Position numbers and translations under genes: made by a program. DNA of 32,065 nt from Candidatus Minthosoma equi (lineage in GTDB: Bacteria > Bacteroidota > Bacteroidia > Bacteroidales > Bacteroidaceae): positions 1-32,065 of the forward strand of contig JAGHUI010000075.1 of NCBI GenBank assembly GCA_018064885.1, read 5' to 3'. Of the stretch, positions 25,544-32,065 are shown in pieces (position 1 is the first letter of the stretch; each line of letters opens with the position of its first letter). The notes beneath the pieces were generated by a model that did no database searches, had not been told where the DNA came from, and saw only the letters and a program-made list of their open reading frames with translations.

Positions 25544-26260
25544 TTAAAACTTGAACATATCGTCAATAGTCAGCAAACCAGAGTTCTTAGCAGTGAACTC
25601 AGCAGCAAGCACAGCACCTAAAGCGAAGCCGCGGCGTGAGTGAGCATCGTGAGTGATGGTGATCATATCCTCTGGTGAGTCGTAAGTGATGGTATGGATG
25701 CCCGGCACTTCTTTGCGGCGAATGTCGTCAATGCGAAGCACACCTTCAGCGGTCTCATGAAGTCCCCACTTCTGCTTTCTGTCCAAGTTTTCGATAATGC
25801 CCTCAGCAAGAGTGATGGCAGTACCAGAAGGAGCATCAAGCTTATGAACGTGGTGAGTCTCCACCATATTCACATCGTACTGCTCAAACTGATTCATGAT
25901 CTTAGCAAGATACTTGTTCACAGCGCTGAAAATAGCAACGCCAATACTGTAGTTGCTTGCCCAGAAAAGCGTCTTGCCATCTTCGCCGCATGCCTTGCGG
26001 ACATCATCGCCATGCTCCTTCAGCCAACCTGTGCTGCCGCTAACAACCTTCACGCCCTTAGCCCATGCCTTAAGGAAGTTGCCATAAGCAGTCATTGGTG
26101 ATGTGAACTCGATAGCCACATCCGCGCTGGCAAAAGCCTCACTTTCGAAATCCTCCTGATTGTCAATATCAATAATTGAAACTATTTCATGACCACGGTC
26201 AAGGGCAATCTGCTCTATCATCTTACCCATTTTTCCGTATCCAATAAGTGCTATTTTCAT
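25544..26260 (-). CDS. dapB: 4-hydroxy-tetrahydrodipicolinate reductase
   Basis: DapB reduces the dihydrodipicolinate precursor with NAD(P)H on the path to diaminopimelate and lysine, and so to peptidoglycan. The nucleotide-binding GYGKMGKMI (8-15) and the catalytic block ETHHVHKLDAPSGTA with His136 and Lys140 are intact. The 238 residues are slightly shorter than the 265-270 of proteobacterial enzymes, as is usual in Bacteroidetes. It is first in the dapB-lepB-WbqC operon, with a TAACTTTGC promoter element at 26294-26302. Confidence 0.95.
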   Translation of the reverse strand: MKIALIGYGKMGKMIEQIALDRGHEIVSIIDIDNQEDFESEAFASADVAIEFTSPMTAYGNFLKAWAKGVKVVSGSTGWLKEHGDDVRKACGEDGKTLFWASNYSIGVAIFSAVNKYLAKIMNQFEQYDVNMVETHHVHKLDAPSGTAITLAEGIIENLDRKQKWGLHETAEGVLRIDDIRRKEVPGIHTITYDSPEDMITITHDAHSRRGFALGAVLAAEFTAKNSGLLTIDDMFKF

Positions 26261-26293
26261 CGTTTTATGAACATTATTAAGTAAAAAAACTGT

Positions 26294-26302
26294 GCAAAGT
26301 TA
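26294..26302 (-). promoter_or_regulatory. -7 promoter element of the dapB operon
   Basis: TAACTTTGC on the minus strand matches the consensus, 33 nt before the dapB start. It is divergent from, and 21 bp away from, a similar element reading plus. Confidence 0.65.
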
Positions 26303-26323
26303 ATCATTTAGAAATAAAAATCT

Positions 26324-26331
26324 TAACTTTG
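26324..26331 (+). promoter_or_regulatory. -7 promoter element of the DUF2851 gene
   Basis: TAACTTTG on the plus strand, about 50 nt before the start codon, mirrors the dapB element. The -33 box is not clear. Confidence 0.5.
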
Positions 26332-26381
26332 GCACAATTTTATGCTTTTTTCTTCTAATCTTTTAACTAAAAAACCAATCA

Positions 26382-27716
26382 ATGGAAGAACTTCTGCATT
26401 ATATCTGGAAACATAAAATACTGCCTCTGCACGAACTCCGCACCAACCAGGGTAGAGTAGTGGAGGTGCTAAACCCCGGTTTCCATAACACTAATGCTGG
26501 TCCCGACTTCACAGGAGCAAAGATAAAAATTGATGGCACCGTGTGGGCAGGAAATGTAGAGATACACGTCAGGACAAGCGACTGGTTTCGCCATCATCAT
26601 GACAAAGATGAGAACTACGACAACATCATTCTTCATGTAGTTTCCATAATAGACCAACCTCTATATTATCCAAACGGTCAAGAGATTCCACAACTGCAGA
26701 TAGACGTGCCGCAATACATACGTGACAATTATTCCGAACTCCGCACCAGTGACATCAATCCGCGTTGCCGAAATGTTGTCAGCACATTGCCAACTCTGCT
26801 TATTCACAATTGGCTCACCTCGCTCACGCTCGAACGCTTCGAACAACGCACCCAGCAAATAATGCAGCGACGCGATCAACTGGACAAGAACTGGGAGGAC
26901 ACGCTCTTCGTCACCTTAGCCCGCAATTTCGGCTTCGGAATCAATGGCGACGCCTTCGAGCAATGGGCACAATCCATACCAATGAACGCCGTAGCGAAGC
27001 ATCGTGACGACCTCTTTCAAATTGAAGCGATATTCTTTGGGCAAGCAGGATTATTGGATATTCCAGATAATCAGGGAAAAACAGCCTATCCAGCCCACTT
27101 CCACAAACTTGCAAAAGAATACCAATATCTCCGTCAAAAGTTCTCGCTCACGCCGATGGACTCATCTGCATGGAAATTCCTGCGCCTGCGTCCCCAGAAC
27201 TTCCCACACATCCGCATTGCCCAATTAGCGATGATATACTACGAACAGCGGCTCAACCTCTCCAAGCTCATCAATGCAGAAACAACAGATGAAGTTTACA
27301 GCTTGCTGCTCACCCACGTCAGCGACTTCTGGAAGACTCATTACAGCTTCAGCAGCGAGGCATCACGCTCATCCGAGAAGCATCTTAGTCAATCGTCACT
27401 GAATCTCATTATAATCAACACCGTAGCACCAATTCTTTTTGCCTACGGAAAATACAAATCAGATAATGAACTGTGCCAAAAAGCATTTGACCTTTGGCAA
27501 GACGTAAAACCCGAGCAAAACTACATCACACGCCAGTGGGAAGCAGCAGGAGTCACTTGCCAAAACGCAGGCGACAGCCAAGCTCTCATCCAGCTCAACA
27601 ACCGCTATTGTAAATCTCGCGACTGCCTCCGCTGCCAGTTCGGATATGAATACATAAAGCGCACACCTGGATTACTGAGAGAAGAAGATTACTCACGCTC
27701 GGAAATACTCAAATAA
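26382..27716 (+). CDS. DUF2851 family protein
   Basis: The 444 residues match a Bacteroidetes-wide family of unknown function (MEELLHYIWK at the start, NAGPDFTGAKI, GNVEIHVRTSDW, NIILHVV). No signal peptide is present, so it is cytoplasmic. The N-terminal block has the order Pro41-Asp42, then Glu60-Ile-His62 after a strand-like stretch. The C-terminus has four cysteines (393, 410, 415, 418, the last three as CKSRDCLRC). This combination recalls PD-(D/E)XK nucleases with an Fe-S cluster, but that is only my inference. It has its own promoter and lies 57 bp upstream of purD. Confidence 0.8.
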   Translation: MEELLHYIWKHKILPLHELRTNQGRVVEVLNPGFHNTNAGPDFTGAKIKIDGTVWAGNVEIHVRTSDWFRHHHDKDENYDNIILHVVSIIDQPLYYPNGQEIPQLQIDVPQYIRDNYSELRTSDINPRCRNVVSTLPTLLIHNWLTSLTLERFEQRTQQIMQRRDQLDKNWEDTLFVTLARNFGFGINGDAFEQWAQSIPMNAVAKHRDDLFQIEAIFFGQAGLLDIPDNQGKTAYPAHFHKLAKEYQYLRQKFSLTPMDSSAWKFLRLRPQNFPHIRIAQLAMIYYEQRLNLSKLINAETTDEVYSLLLTHVSDFWKTHYSFSSEASRSSEKHLSQSSLNLIIINTVAPILFAYGKYKSDNELCQKAFDLWQDVKPEQNYITRQWEAAGVTCQNAGDSQALIQLNNRYCKSRDCLRCQFGYEYIKRTPGLLREEDYSRSEILK

Positions 27717-27717
27717 A

Positions 27718-27750
27718 TTTGGTATTTTTCTCGCTTAATCGTACCTTTGC
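27718..27750 (+). promoter_or_regulatory. Bacteroidetes-type promoter of purD
   Basis: TTTG (27718-27721) begins one base after the DUF2851 stop, followed by a 20-nt spacer and TACCTTTGC (27742-27750). It leaves a leader of about 18 nt. Confidence 0.75.
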
Positions 27751-27773
27751 AAAAAATTTATAATTGATACAAC

Positions 27774-29072
27774 ATGAAATTGCTATTGTTAGGTAGTGGC
27801 GGCCGTGAGCACGCCTTGGCTTGGAAGATTGCCCAGAGCCAGAAGATCGAGAAACTCTTTATCGCACCAGGAAATGCAGGAACAGCAGGAGTAGGGGAGA
27901 ACGTCCCTTTGAAAGCTGACGATTTCCAAGGCATCAAATCATTCGTTCTGGAAAACAAGATCGACATGGTCGTTGTCGGTCCTGAAGACCCACTGGTAAA
28001 GGGTGTGTACGACTTCTTCAAGAACGATCCAGAGATTGCCTCCATTCCTGTTATCGGTCCAAGCAAGGCAGGAGCCGTTCTTGAAGGCTCAAAAGACTTT
28101 GCCAAGTCATTCATGCAGCGCCACAACATCCCAACAGCCGCATATCGCTCTTTCAACGGCACAAACATTGAAGAAGGCATCGCATTCCTTGAAACACTCC
28201 AAGCACCATACGTTCTCAAGGCAGACGGACTCTGTGCAGGCAAGGGCGTGCTCATCATCGACAACCTTGAAGACGCCAAGCGCGAGTTCCGCGGCATGCT
28301 CGACGGCATGTTCGGCGAGGCCAGCGCAACAGTAGTTATCGAAGAATTCCTCAGCGGCATCGAATGTTCTGTATTCGTGCTCACAGATGGCAAGAACTAC
28401 AAGATACTTCCAGAGGCAAAAGACTACAAGCGAATCGGCGAAGGCGACACAGGACTCAACACAGGCGGCATGGGCTCCGTAAGCCCAGTGCCATTTGCCG
28501 ATGCAGAATGGATGAAAAAGGTTGAGGAGCGCATCGTGAAGCCAACAATCGAAGGACTCCAGAAGGAAGGCATCGAATACAAAGGCTTCATCTTCCTTGG
28601 TCTCATCAAGGTAGATCGAGACTACGCATACGCCGAGACAGGCGACCCTGTCGTTATAGAATATAATGTACGCATGGGCGACCCAGAGACAGAAACCGTA
28701 ATGCTCCGCATCAAGAGCGACCTCGTAGAACTCCTCGAAGGCGTGGCACAGGGCAACCTCGACACACGCACACTTGAGTTCGACCCACGCTCAGCCGTCT
28801 GCGTCATGATGGTCAGCGGCGGCTATCCACAGGCATACAAGAAAGGTTTTGAAATCACAGGCATAGAAAACGTAGAAGGCTCAGTAGTGTTCCATGCAGG
28901 CACAAAGCTTCAGGAAGGCAAGGTCGTAACCGATGGCGGTCGTGTGATTGCCGTAAGCTCATACGGCGCAACTCAGAACGAAGCACTTGTCAAGTCATTC
29001 ACCGAAGCAGGCAAGATTCAGTTCGAAGGCAAATACTTCCGTCGTGACATTGGTCAAGACCTCTTGAAATAA
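27774..29072 (+). CDS. purD: Phosphoribosylamine--glycine ligase
   Basis: PurD joins glycine to phosphoribosylamine with ATP in the second step of purine synthesis. The 432 residues match the family. The N-terminal [37 protein letters not shown], the ATP-grasp block [14 protein letters not shown], the signature RMGDPETE near residue 302 and the C-terminal VFHAGT are all present. It is apparently monocistronic, between its own promoter and a strong terminator. Confidence 0.97.
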   Translation: MKLLLLGSGGREHALAWKIAQSQKIEKLFIAPGNAGTAGVGENVPLKADDFQGIKSFVLENKIDMVVVGPEDPLVKGVYDFFKNDPEIASIPVIGPSKAGAVLEGSKDFAKSFMQRHNIPTAAYRSFNGTNIEEGIAFLETLQAPYVLKADGLCAGKGVLIIDNLEDAKREFRGMLDGMFGEASATVVIEEFLSGIECSVFVLTDGKNYKILPEAKDYKRIGEGDTGLNTGGMGSVSPVPFADAEWMKKVEERIVKPTIEGLQKEGIEYKGFIFLGLIKVDRDYAYAETGDPVVIEYNVRMGDPETETVMLRIKSDLVELLEGVAQGNLDTRTLEFDPRSAVCVMMVSGGYPQAYKKGFEITGIENVEGSVVFHAGTKLQEGKVVTDGGRVIAVSSYGATQNEALVKSFTEAGKIQFEGKYFRRDIGQDLLK

Positions 29073-29112
29073 ACGAAAACCAAAACGAAAACTAAAACGG
29101 AAAAGACAAGAA

Positions 29113-29151
29113 AAGGTGGTTGTTCAACAAAGAGCAACCACCTTATTTTTT
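29113..29151 (+). terminator. Intrinsic terminator of purD
   Basis: A 13-bp stem with one G-U pair (29113-29125 with 29132-29144) and a 6-nt loop is followed by ATTTTTT. Its complement is A-rich upstream, so it may also serve the convergent alcohol dehydrogenase gene. The bases just before it (29073-29112) are an A-rich run with imperfect repeats of AAAACGAAAAC. Confidence 0.85.
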
Positions 29152-29175
29152 ACTATAACGCTAAACACAGCCCCC

Positions 29176-30351
29176 TTAAAGCGCAAGTCTGTAAATCTCC
29201 ATCGTAGCATTATGATCAAGCTCCATATAGCCAGGCATGATGTCGCCCTTAAGACGATGCAAGCGAGTATTTAGAAGTTCCAAATCAGGATTCTCTATTC
29301 CAAGCTGCGCAAAGGTTACTGGCATCTGGAGAACATCATGAAACCAAGCCTTGAGTGCCATAGCTCCTTGCATAGCATCAGCCTCAGCATCACCAGTATC
29401 AGCAACGCCAAGTACACGATGAGCCAATTGGGCAACCTTATGAGGATTGCGCTTAGCAGCATATTGCAGGAATGCTGGGAAAATAACAGCAAGACCAGCA
29501 CCATGAGTCACATCATATTCAGCAGAAATCTCATGTTCCATGGCATGGCTGTTCCAGTCCTCCTGACGACCGATGGAACAAGTGTCATTGTGAGCAATCG
29601 TGCCGCACCACATTATGTTGGCACGAGCCTCATAGTCCTCAGGATTCTTCATCAAGCGTGGCGCAACCTCCATAATCGCCAACAGCATAGCCTCAGCCAA
29701 GCGGTCGCCAATCTGCACGTCAGGCGTATTGCTCAAGTAGCGCTCTAAGATGTGAGCCATCATATCTGTAATGCCGCTTGCAGTTTGCCATTGAGGCAGA
29801 GTGAGTGTGAGTTCTGGATTCATGACAGCAAACTTTGGGCGCAAAAGCTTTGGCTGACGAAGACCAGCCTTCACCTTTGTCTGCGTATTCGTGATAACCG
29901 TATTGCCCGAACCCTCGCTGCCAGCAGCAGGAATTGTCAGCACCACACCCACAGGCAACGCCTTTTGCGGTTTTGCCTTACCGATATAAAAGTCCCAGAA
30001 GTCACCATCGTAATAGTATCCAACAGCAATAGCCTTAGCTGTGTCGATAACAGAACCGCCACCAACAGGAAGCAGGAAATCAGGCTTGAACTCACGAGCC
30101 AAGTCAAGACCTTCACGTACCTTTGTGTCTATAGGATTAGGCTGCACACCCGACAATTCACACATTTCCATTCCTTCCGCAGCGAGTGAGCACTTCACCT
30201 TATCCAGCAAGCCAGAACGCACAGCGCTACCGCCACCATACACTATCATTACGCGGTTTGCCCCGTAAGCTTTGCAAAGCCCACCAACTTGCTCTTCCAC
30301 ACCCTTACCGAACACAAATTCTGTAGGGCTATAAAAAGTAAATCCATTCAT
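29176..30351 (-). CDS. Iron-containing alcohol dehydrogenase, YqhD/butanol dehydrogenase type
   Basis: This cytoplasmic enzyme reduces aldehydes to alcohols with NAD(P)H. The 391 residues carry the nucleotide-binding GGGSVIDTAK (97-106). A metal-binding set at Asp196, His200, His269 and His283 has the same spacing (4, 69, 14) as in E. coli YqhD. The first residues FTFYSPTEFVFGKG are typical of the butanol dehydrogenase subgroup. The physiological substrate is not determined; detoxification of short aldehydes or fermentation are both possible. It is transcribed from its own promoter element (30413-30421), with a perfect palindrome at the presumed start site. Confidence 0.92.
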   Translation of the reverse strand: MNGFTFYSPTEFVFGKGVEEQVGGLCKAYGANRVMIVYGGGSAVRSGLLDKVKCSLAAEGMEMCELSGVQPNPIDTKVREGLDLAREFKPDFLLPVGGGSVIDTAKAIAVGYYYDGDFWDFYIGKAKPQKALPVGVVLTIPAAGSEGSGNTVITNTQTKVKAGLRQPKLLRPKFAVMNPELTLTLPQWQTASGITDMMAHILERYLSNTPDVQIGDRLAEAMLLAIMEVAPRLMKNPEDYEARANIMWCGTIAHNDTCSIGRQEDWNSHAMEHEISAEYDVTHGAGLAVIFPAFLQYAAKRNPHKVAQLAHRVLGVADTGDAEADAMQGAMALKAWFHDVLQMPVTFAQLGIENPDLELLNTRLHRLKGDIMPGYMELDHNATMEIYRLAL

Positions 30352-30389
30352 ATATTTGTCCTTCTGTATTTTATTTTGAAGCAGAATCT

Positions 30390-30409
30390 GGATAAGAGAA
30401 TGCTTATCC
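30390..30409. promoter_or_regulatory. Palindrome at the start site of the alcohol dehydrogenase gene
   Basis: GGATAAG (30390-30396), a 6-nt spacer and CTTATCC (30403-30409) form a perfect inverted repeat. It begins 3-4 bases after the -7 element, so it covers the expected transcription start. It could be an operator or an mRNA 5' hairpin. Confidence 0.45.
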
Positions 30410-30412
30410 TTT

Positions 30413-30421
30413 GCAAATATA
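30413..30421 (-). promoter_or_regulatory. -7 promoter element of the alcohol dehydrogenase gene
   Basis: TATATTTGC on the minus strand matches the consensus. An ATTG about 19 nt upstream is a near match to the -33 TTTG. Confidence 0.65.
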
Positions 30422-30474
30422 CATCTTATATCTCACATTGCAATGGATTGAGAGGAGAAATTTGTGAACAAGCT

Positions 30475-31107
30475 TTAATGATTCTTAAAGTTAAATCTGT
30501 ATCCGATAGTGATGGCAGACATGGTCAAATTTGAGGAATGCAAGTTGGAACTCATATTGTCGCGAGGACCGTAATCATCAGCCAAACTCACGCTGCTGCG
30601 AAGCTCTATTGACAGCTTATTGTTGAAGCTGTAACCGATAACAGCACACAGCCCGAAAGAAAAGCTGTTCATCGAAATGTTCTCATCTCCAGATGCGCCA
30701 AGGCAAATAGATGGCTGCACACCTCCGCCAATGCGGAAATTGTGTGTCGGATTGTGAGTTACATAGCTGGCTTGCAAAGGAAAAGAAAGATAATTCGCAA
30801 TAACCTTATTATCAGTATAATTGCCATACAATGATTTAGTTTCACACTTTATTCCAGCGCGATTCCAGAACACTCCGAGCGAAGGCATGAAATGCTTTGA
30901 TGAACGATAGCCGATGTCGGCACCAACAGTGAGATCGCTATGGTCTTTCGCAAATGTCTTTGAATTGTGGTAGTCCTTCTGGCAAATGGTAGAAGTGATG
31001 TTCAAACCAACGGTAGGCTGAATGAATGTTGTTCCTACCACCTCATCCTGCGCATTAGCAGTAATGGCGAAGAGAATTGTTAAAAGTAAAAAAAGAGTCT
31101 TTTTCAT
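30475..31107 (-). CDS. Small outer-membrane beta-barrel protein
   Basis: The chosen ATG at 31107 gives 210 residues starting MKKTLFLLLTILFAITANAQ, a clear signal peptide; a longer reading to 31176 overlaps the preceding gene and is unlikely. The mature part is built of alternating amphipathic strands (TVGADIGYRSSKHF, SFPLQASYVTHNP, FRIGGGVQPSICLGAS, SFGLCAVIGYSFNNK, LSIELRSSVSL) and ends in an aromatic-containing strand (AITIGYRFNFKNH), as in 8-stranded OmpA/OprF-like or PorT-like barrels. No peptidoglycan-binding domain is present. The function is unknown. It starts 1 bp after the stop of the small lipoprotein-like gene, so the two probably act together. Confidence 0.7.
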   Translation of the reverse strand: MKKTLFLLLTILFAITANAQDEVVGTTFIQPTVGLNITSTICQKDYHNSKTFAKDHSDLTVGADIGYRSSKHFMPSLGVFWNRAGIKCETKSLYGNYTDNKVIANYLSFPLQASYVTHNPTHNFRIGGGVQPSICLGASGDENISMNSFSFGLCAVIGYSFNNKLSIELRSSVSLADDYGPRDNMSSNLHSSNLTMSAITIGYRFNFKNH

Positions 31108-31108
31108 T

Positions 31109-31552
31109 TTAGTTGATATTATGACGATTAATACTATCTTTATGATACTCGCCTGTGTATGTAACCTTATAGCCATGCATTTTCAGGCCTGTATAACTGT
31201 ATTGATAAATCTTAATGAGATTCTTTTCTATAATTTCTTCGTCCGATAGATTCTTTATCTCTCCTTGTTTTGCCAAAGCTATATATAGAAATGATCCCTC
31301 ATAATCGTTAATTCCACTCATAATAAAATCGCCAGGCAAAAGAACGCATGTATATCCTTCCGATTTTGACTCAAGAAAATCCTCTGCCGTTAGCTTTCTC
31401 GTGTAATTATCCAATAACTCTATAGTATCGTTGGAACAGTTTTCAATAGTAACGGAAGCAACGTAAGCACCACCAAAATCTTCCACACATGTCATTGCTG
31501 TAAACATTAAAAAGAGATAGCAAATTGCAGAGTTTATGATAAATTTCTTCAT
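31109..31552 (-). CDS. Small secreted or lipoprotein-like protein of unknown function
   Basis: The ATG at 31552 gives 147 residues beginning MKKFIINSAICYLFLMFTAM then TCVEDFGG. The hydrophobic stretch followed by Cys with acidic residues (CVED) looks like a lipoprotein signal with a surface-export tag, although Thr before the Cys is atypical. The rest (VASVTIENCSNDTIELLDN, YTCVLLPGDFIMSG, FLYIALAKQGE) looks like a single small beta domain. I do not recognise the family. The frame is open further upstream to 31687, but that part lies in the structured leader. It is the first gene of a pair with the beta-barrel gene. Confidence 0.6.
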   Translation of the reverse strand: MKKFIINSAICYLFLMFTAMTCVEDFGGAYVASVTIENCSNDTIELLDNYTRKLTAEDFLESKSEGYTCVLLPGDFIMSGINDYEGSFLYIALAKQGEIKNLSDEEIIEKNLIKIYQYSYTGLKMHGYKVTYTGEYHKDSINRHNIN

Positions 31553-31586
31553 ACTATTAAACTTTATAAAGTCTTTGAAAGATGCA

Positions 31587-31828
31587 AGAGGATACGTCTG
31601 ACTTCCTACCAAAACAATACGTGGACAGTTTCTTGTCCAGTACTGCGGTGGTAGGAAAAACCGGTAAAAACAGACAAGAACGTCCACGCAAACGCATGAA
31701 CATTCACTAATCTGTTCTTTGGTTTTTACTGTTAGTTTCCTACGCTTTCAGTACACCAGAACAAATAGCAAACGCTATAATAAATATGTATGTCCTCTAA
31801 GTCACAGCAGATACTTGTTTCCCAAGAG
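31587..31828 (-). ncRNA. Structured leader or small RNA upstream of the lipoprotein gene
   Basis: This lies directly after a canonical minus-strand promoter and has dense pairing. A closing stem joins 31793-31798 with 31587-31592. A hairpin lies at 31765-31778. A longer stem joins 31755-31763 and 31749-31753 with 31727-31731 and 31713-31718. A two-part stem joins 31682-31688 and 31673-31680 with 31630-31637 and 31620-31626. A 9-bp pairing between 31649-31657 and 31603-31611 would form a pseudoknot with the last stem. An alternative hairpin (31622-31627 with 31634-31639) competes with it. No convincing protein is encoded. It could be a separate RNA or the 5' leader of the downstream pair. I could not match it to tmRNA, RNase P RNA, SRP RNA or a known riboswitch. 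Confidence 0.5.
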
Positions 31829-31833
31829 ACGTT

Positions 31834-31866
31834 GCAAATATAGTCCTTTTGTTTTATTCCACCAAA
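31834..31866 (-). promoter_or_regulatory. Bacteroidetes-type promoter reading into the structured region
   Basis: On the minus strand, TTTG (31863-31866), a 20-nt spacer and TATATTTGC (31834-31842) give a perfect consensus. Transcription should start near 31828, about 275 nt before the lipoprotein ATG. Confidence 0.8.
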
Positions 31867-31876
31867 ATTTTCAAGA

Positions 31877-31911
31877 AAAAAATAATGGCAACCTCACGAA
31901 TGAGATTGCCA
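31877..31911 (-). terminator. Hairpin with T-run, minus orientation
   Basis: 31886-31895 pairs with 31902-31911 (one mismatch, 6-nt loop). On the minus strand it is followed by TTATTTTTTT, the form of an intrinsic terminator. No minus-strand gene was found between it and the right edge, so what it terminates is unclear. The stretch 31912-31983 is A/T-rich with nothing else recognised. Confidence 0.55.
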
Positions 31912-31983
31912 AATATACATATAGCATATTCCGATAAAACAACAAAGCACTTCTACGCTTTTTAAGAAAAACAATATCAAAGT

Positions 31984-32016
31984 TTTGGAGGAAATAAAAA
32001 AATATTGTACTTTTGC
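31984..32016 (+). promoter_or_regulatory. Bacteroidetes-type promoter of the right-edge gene
   Basis: TTTG (31984-31987), a 20-nt spacer and TACTTTTGC (32008-32016) match the consensus, 17 nt before the ATG at 32034. Confidence 0.75.
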
Positions 32017-32033
32017 ATCAAAAGAAGAATCAG

Positions 32034-32065
32034 ATGGCAATGGAAAGCAGATATATAAACCCACT
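32034..32065 (+). CDS. 5' end of a gene, possibly Rpn/PD-(D/E)XK transposase-like
   Basis: Only ten codons are visible, MAMESRYINP, before the window ends. Many Bacteroidetes proteins of the Rpn family (recombination-promoting nuclease, PD-(D/E)XK, often labelled putative transposase) start with a short tail and then RYINPxTDFGFKxLFG, so this is my best guess. The promoter and A-rich leader show that a real gene starts here. Ten residues cannot settle the family. Confidence 0.45.
   Translation, partial: MAMESRYINP

Noticed and set aside
31553-31687. Longer N-terminus for the lipoprotein-like gene starting at 31687
   Set aside because: The added part (MDVLVCFYRFF...) places residues before a good signal peptide and lies within the structured leader.
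31557-31703. A 48-codon minus-strand frame (MFMRLRGRSC...QRLYKV) ending 4 bp before the lipoprotein ATG, a possible leader peptide
   Set aside because: It runs through the paired arms of the structured region, a second frame is also open there, its composition looks arbitrary, and it has no start signal. RNA structure explains the conserved-looking pattern better.
31553-31833. tmRNA, RNase P RNA, SRP RNA or cobalamin/TPP riboswitch
   Set aside because: None of the conserved cores of those RNAs that I know could be found on either strand.

Overview
The window looks like a piece of a Bacteroidales chromosome, most likely Prevotella or a close relative. The reasons are: (1) recurrent Bacteroidetes-type promoters (TTTG, 19-20 nt, TAnnTTTGC); (2) near absence of Shine-Dalgarno sites; (3) Bacteroidetes-specific families, including a glycine-lipid acyltransferase pair, DUF2851, an enlarged signal peptidase I and secreted proteins with a short C-terminal tail of the YYS/NxxGxRL...KxLVK kind; and (4) gene order. 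No database search was possible; names rest on motifs and length.

Layout. 1-1191 is the 3' part of a secreted CotH/lamin-tail protein. It converges, across a strong bidirectional terminator, on a 1297-residue secreted multidomain protein (1276-5169, minus) that carries a recent tandem duplication of a jelly-roll-like module. 5343-11328 is a plus-strand housekeeping run: mnmG, apt, uvrC, dtd, deoC. Two 16-bp sites matching the ParB-binding parS consensus lie in the gaps on either side of apt, in opposite orientation. ispB-like polyprenyl synthase (minus) and polA (plus) diverge. After polA come a secreted endonuclease/exonuclease/phosphatase-family protein and a secreted trypsin-fold/TPR protein whose catalytic His and Ser are lost.

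18331-22549 (minus) reads glsA, glsB, CoA-transferase, xth from one visible promoter, so membrane glycine-lipid synthesis, acetate/succinate CoA exchange and DNA repair appear to be co-transcribed. 22723-23442 is a CpsB-like PHP phosphatase. dapB, lepB and a WbqC-like gene form a tight minus-strand operon (23457-26260). A DUF2851 gene and purD follow on plus. 29176-31552 (minus) holds a YqhD-type alcohol dehydrogenase, a small beta-barrel outer-membrane protein and a small lipoprotein-like protein.

The least explained DNA is 31553-32033. A textbook promoter at 31834-31866 drives about 275 nt of highly structured, apparently non-coding minus-strand sequence into the lipoprotein gene. A second canonical promoter then starts a plus-strand gene at the right edge whose first residues resemble the Rpn/PD-(D/E)XK transposase-like family. 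No tRNA, rRNA, CRISPR array or intact insertion sequence was seen.
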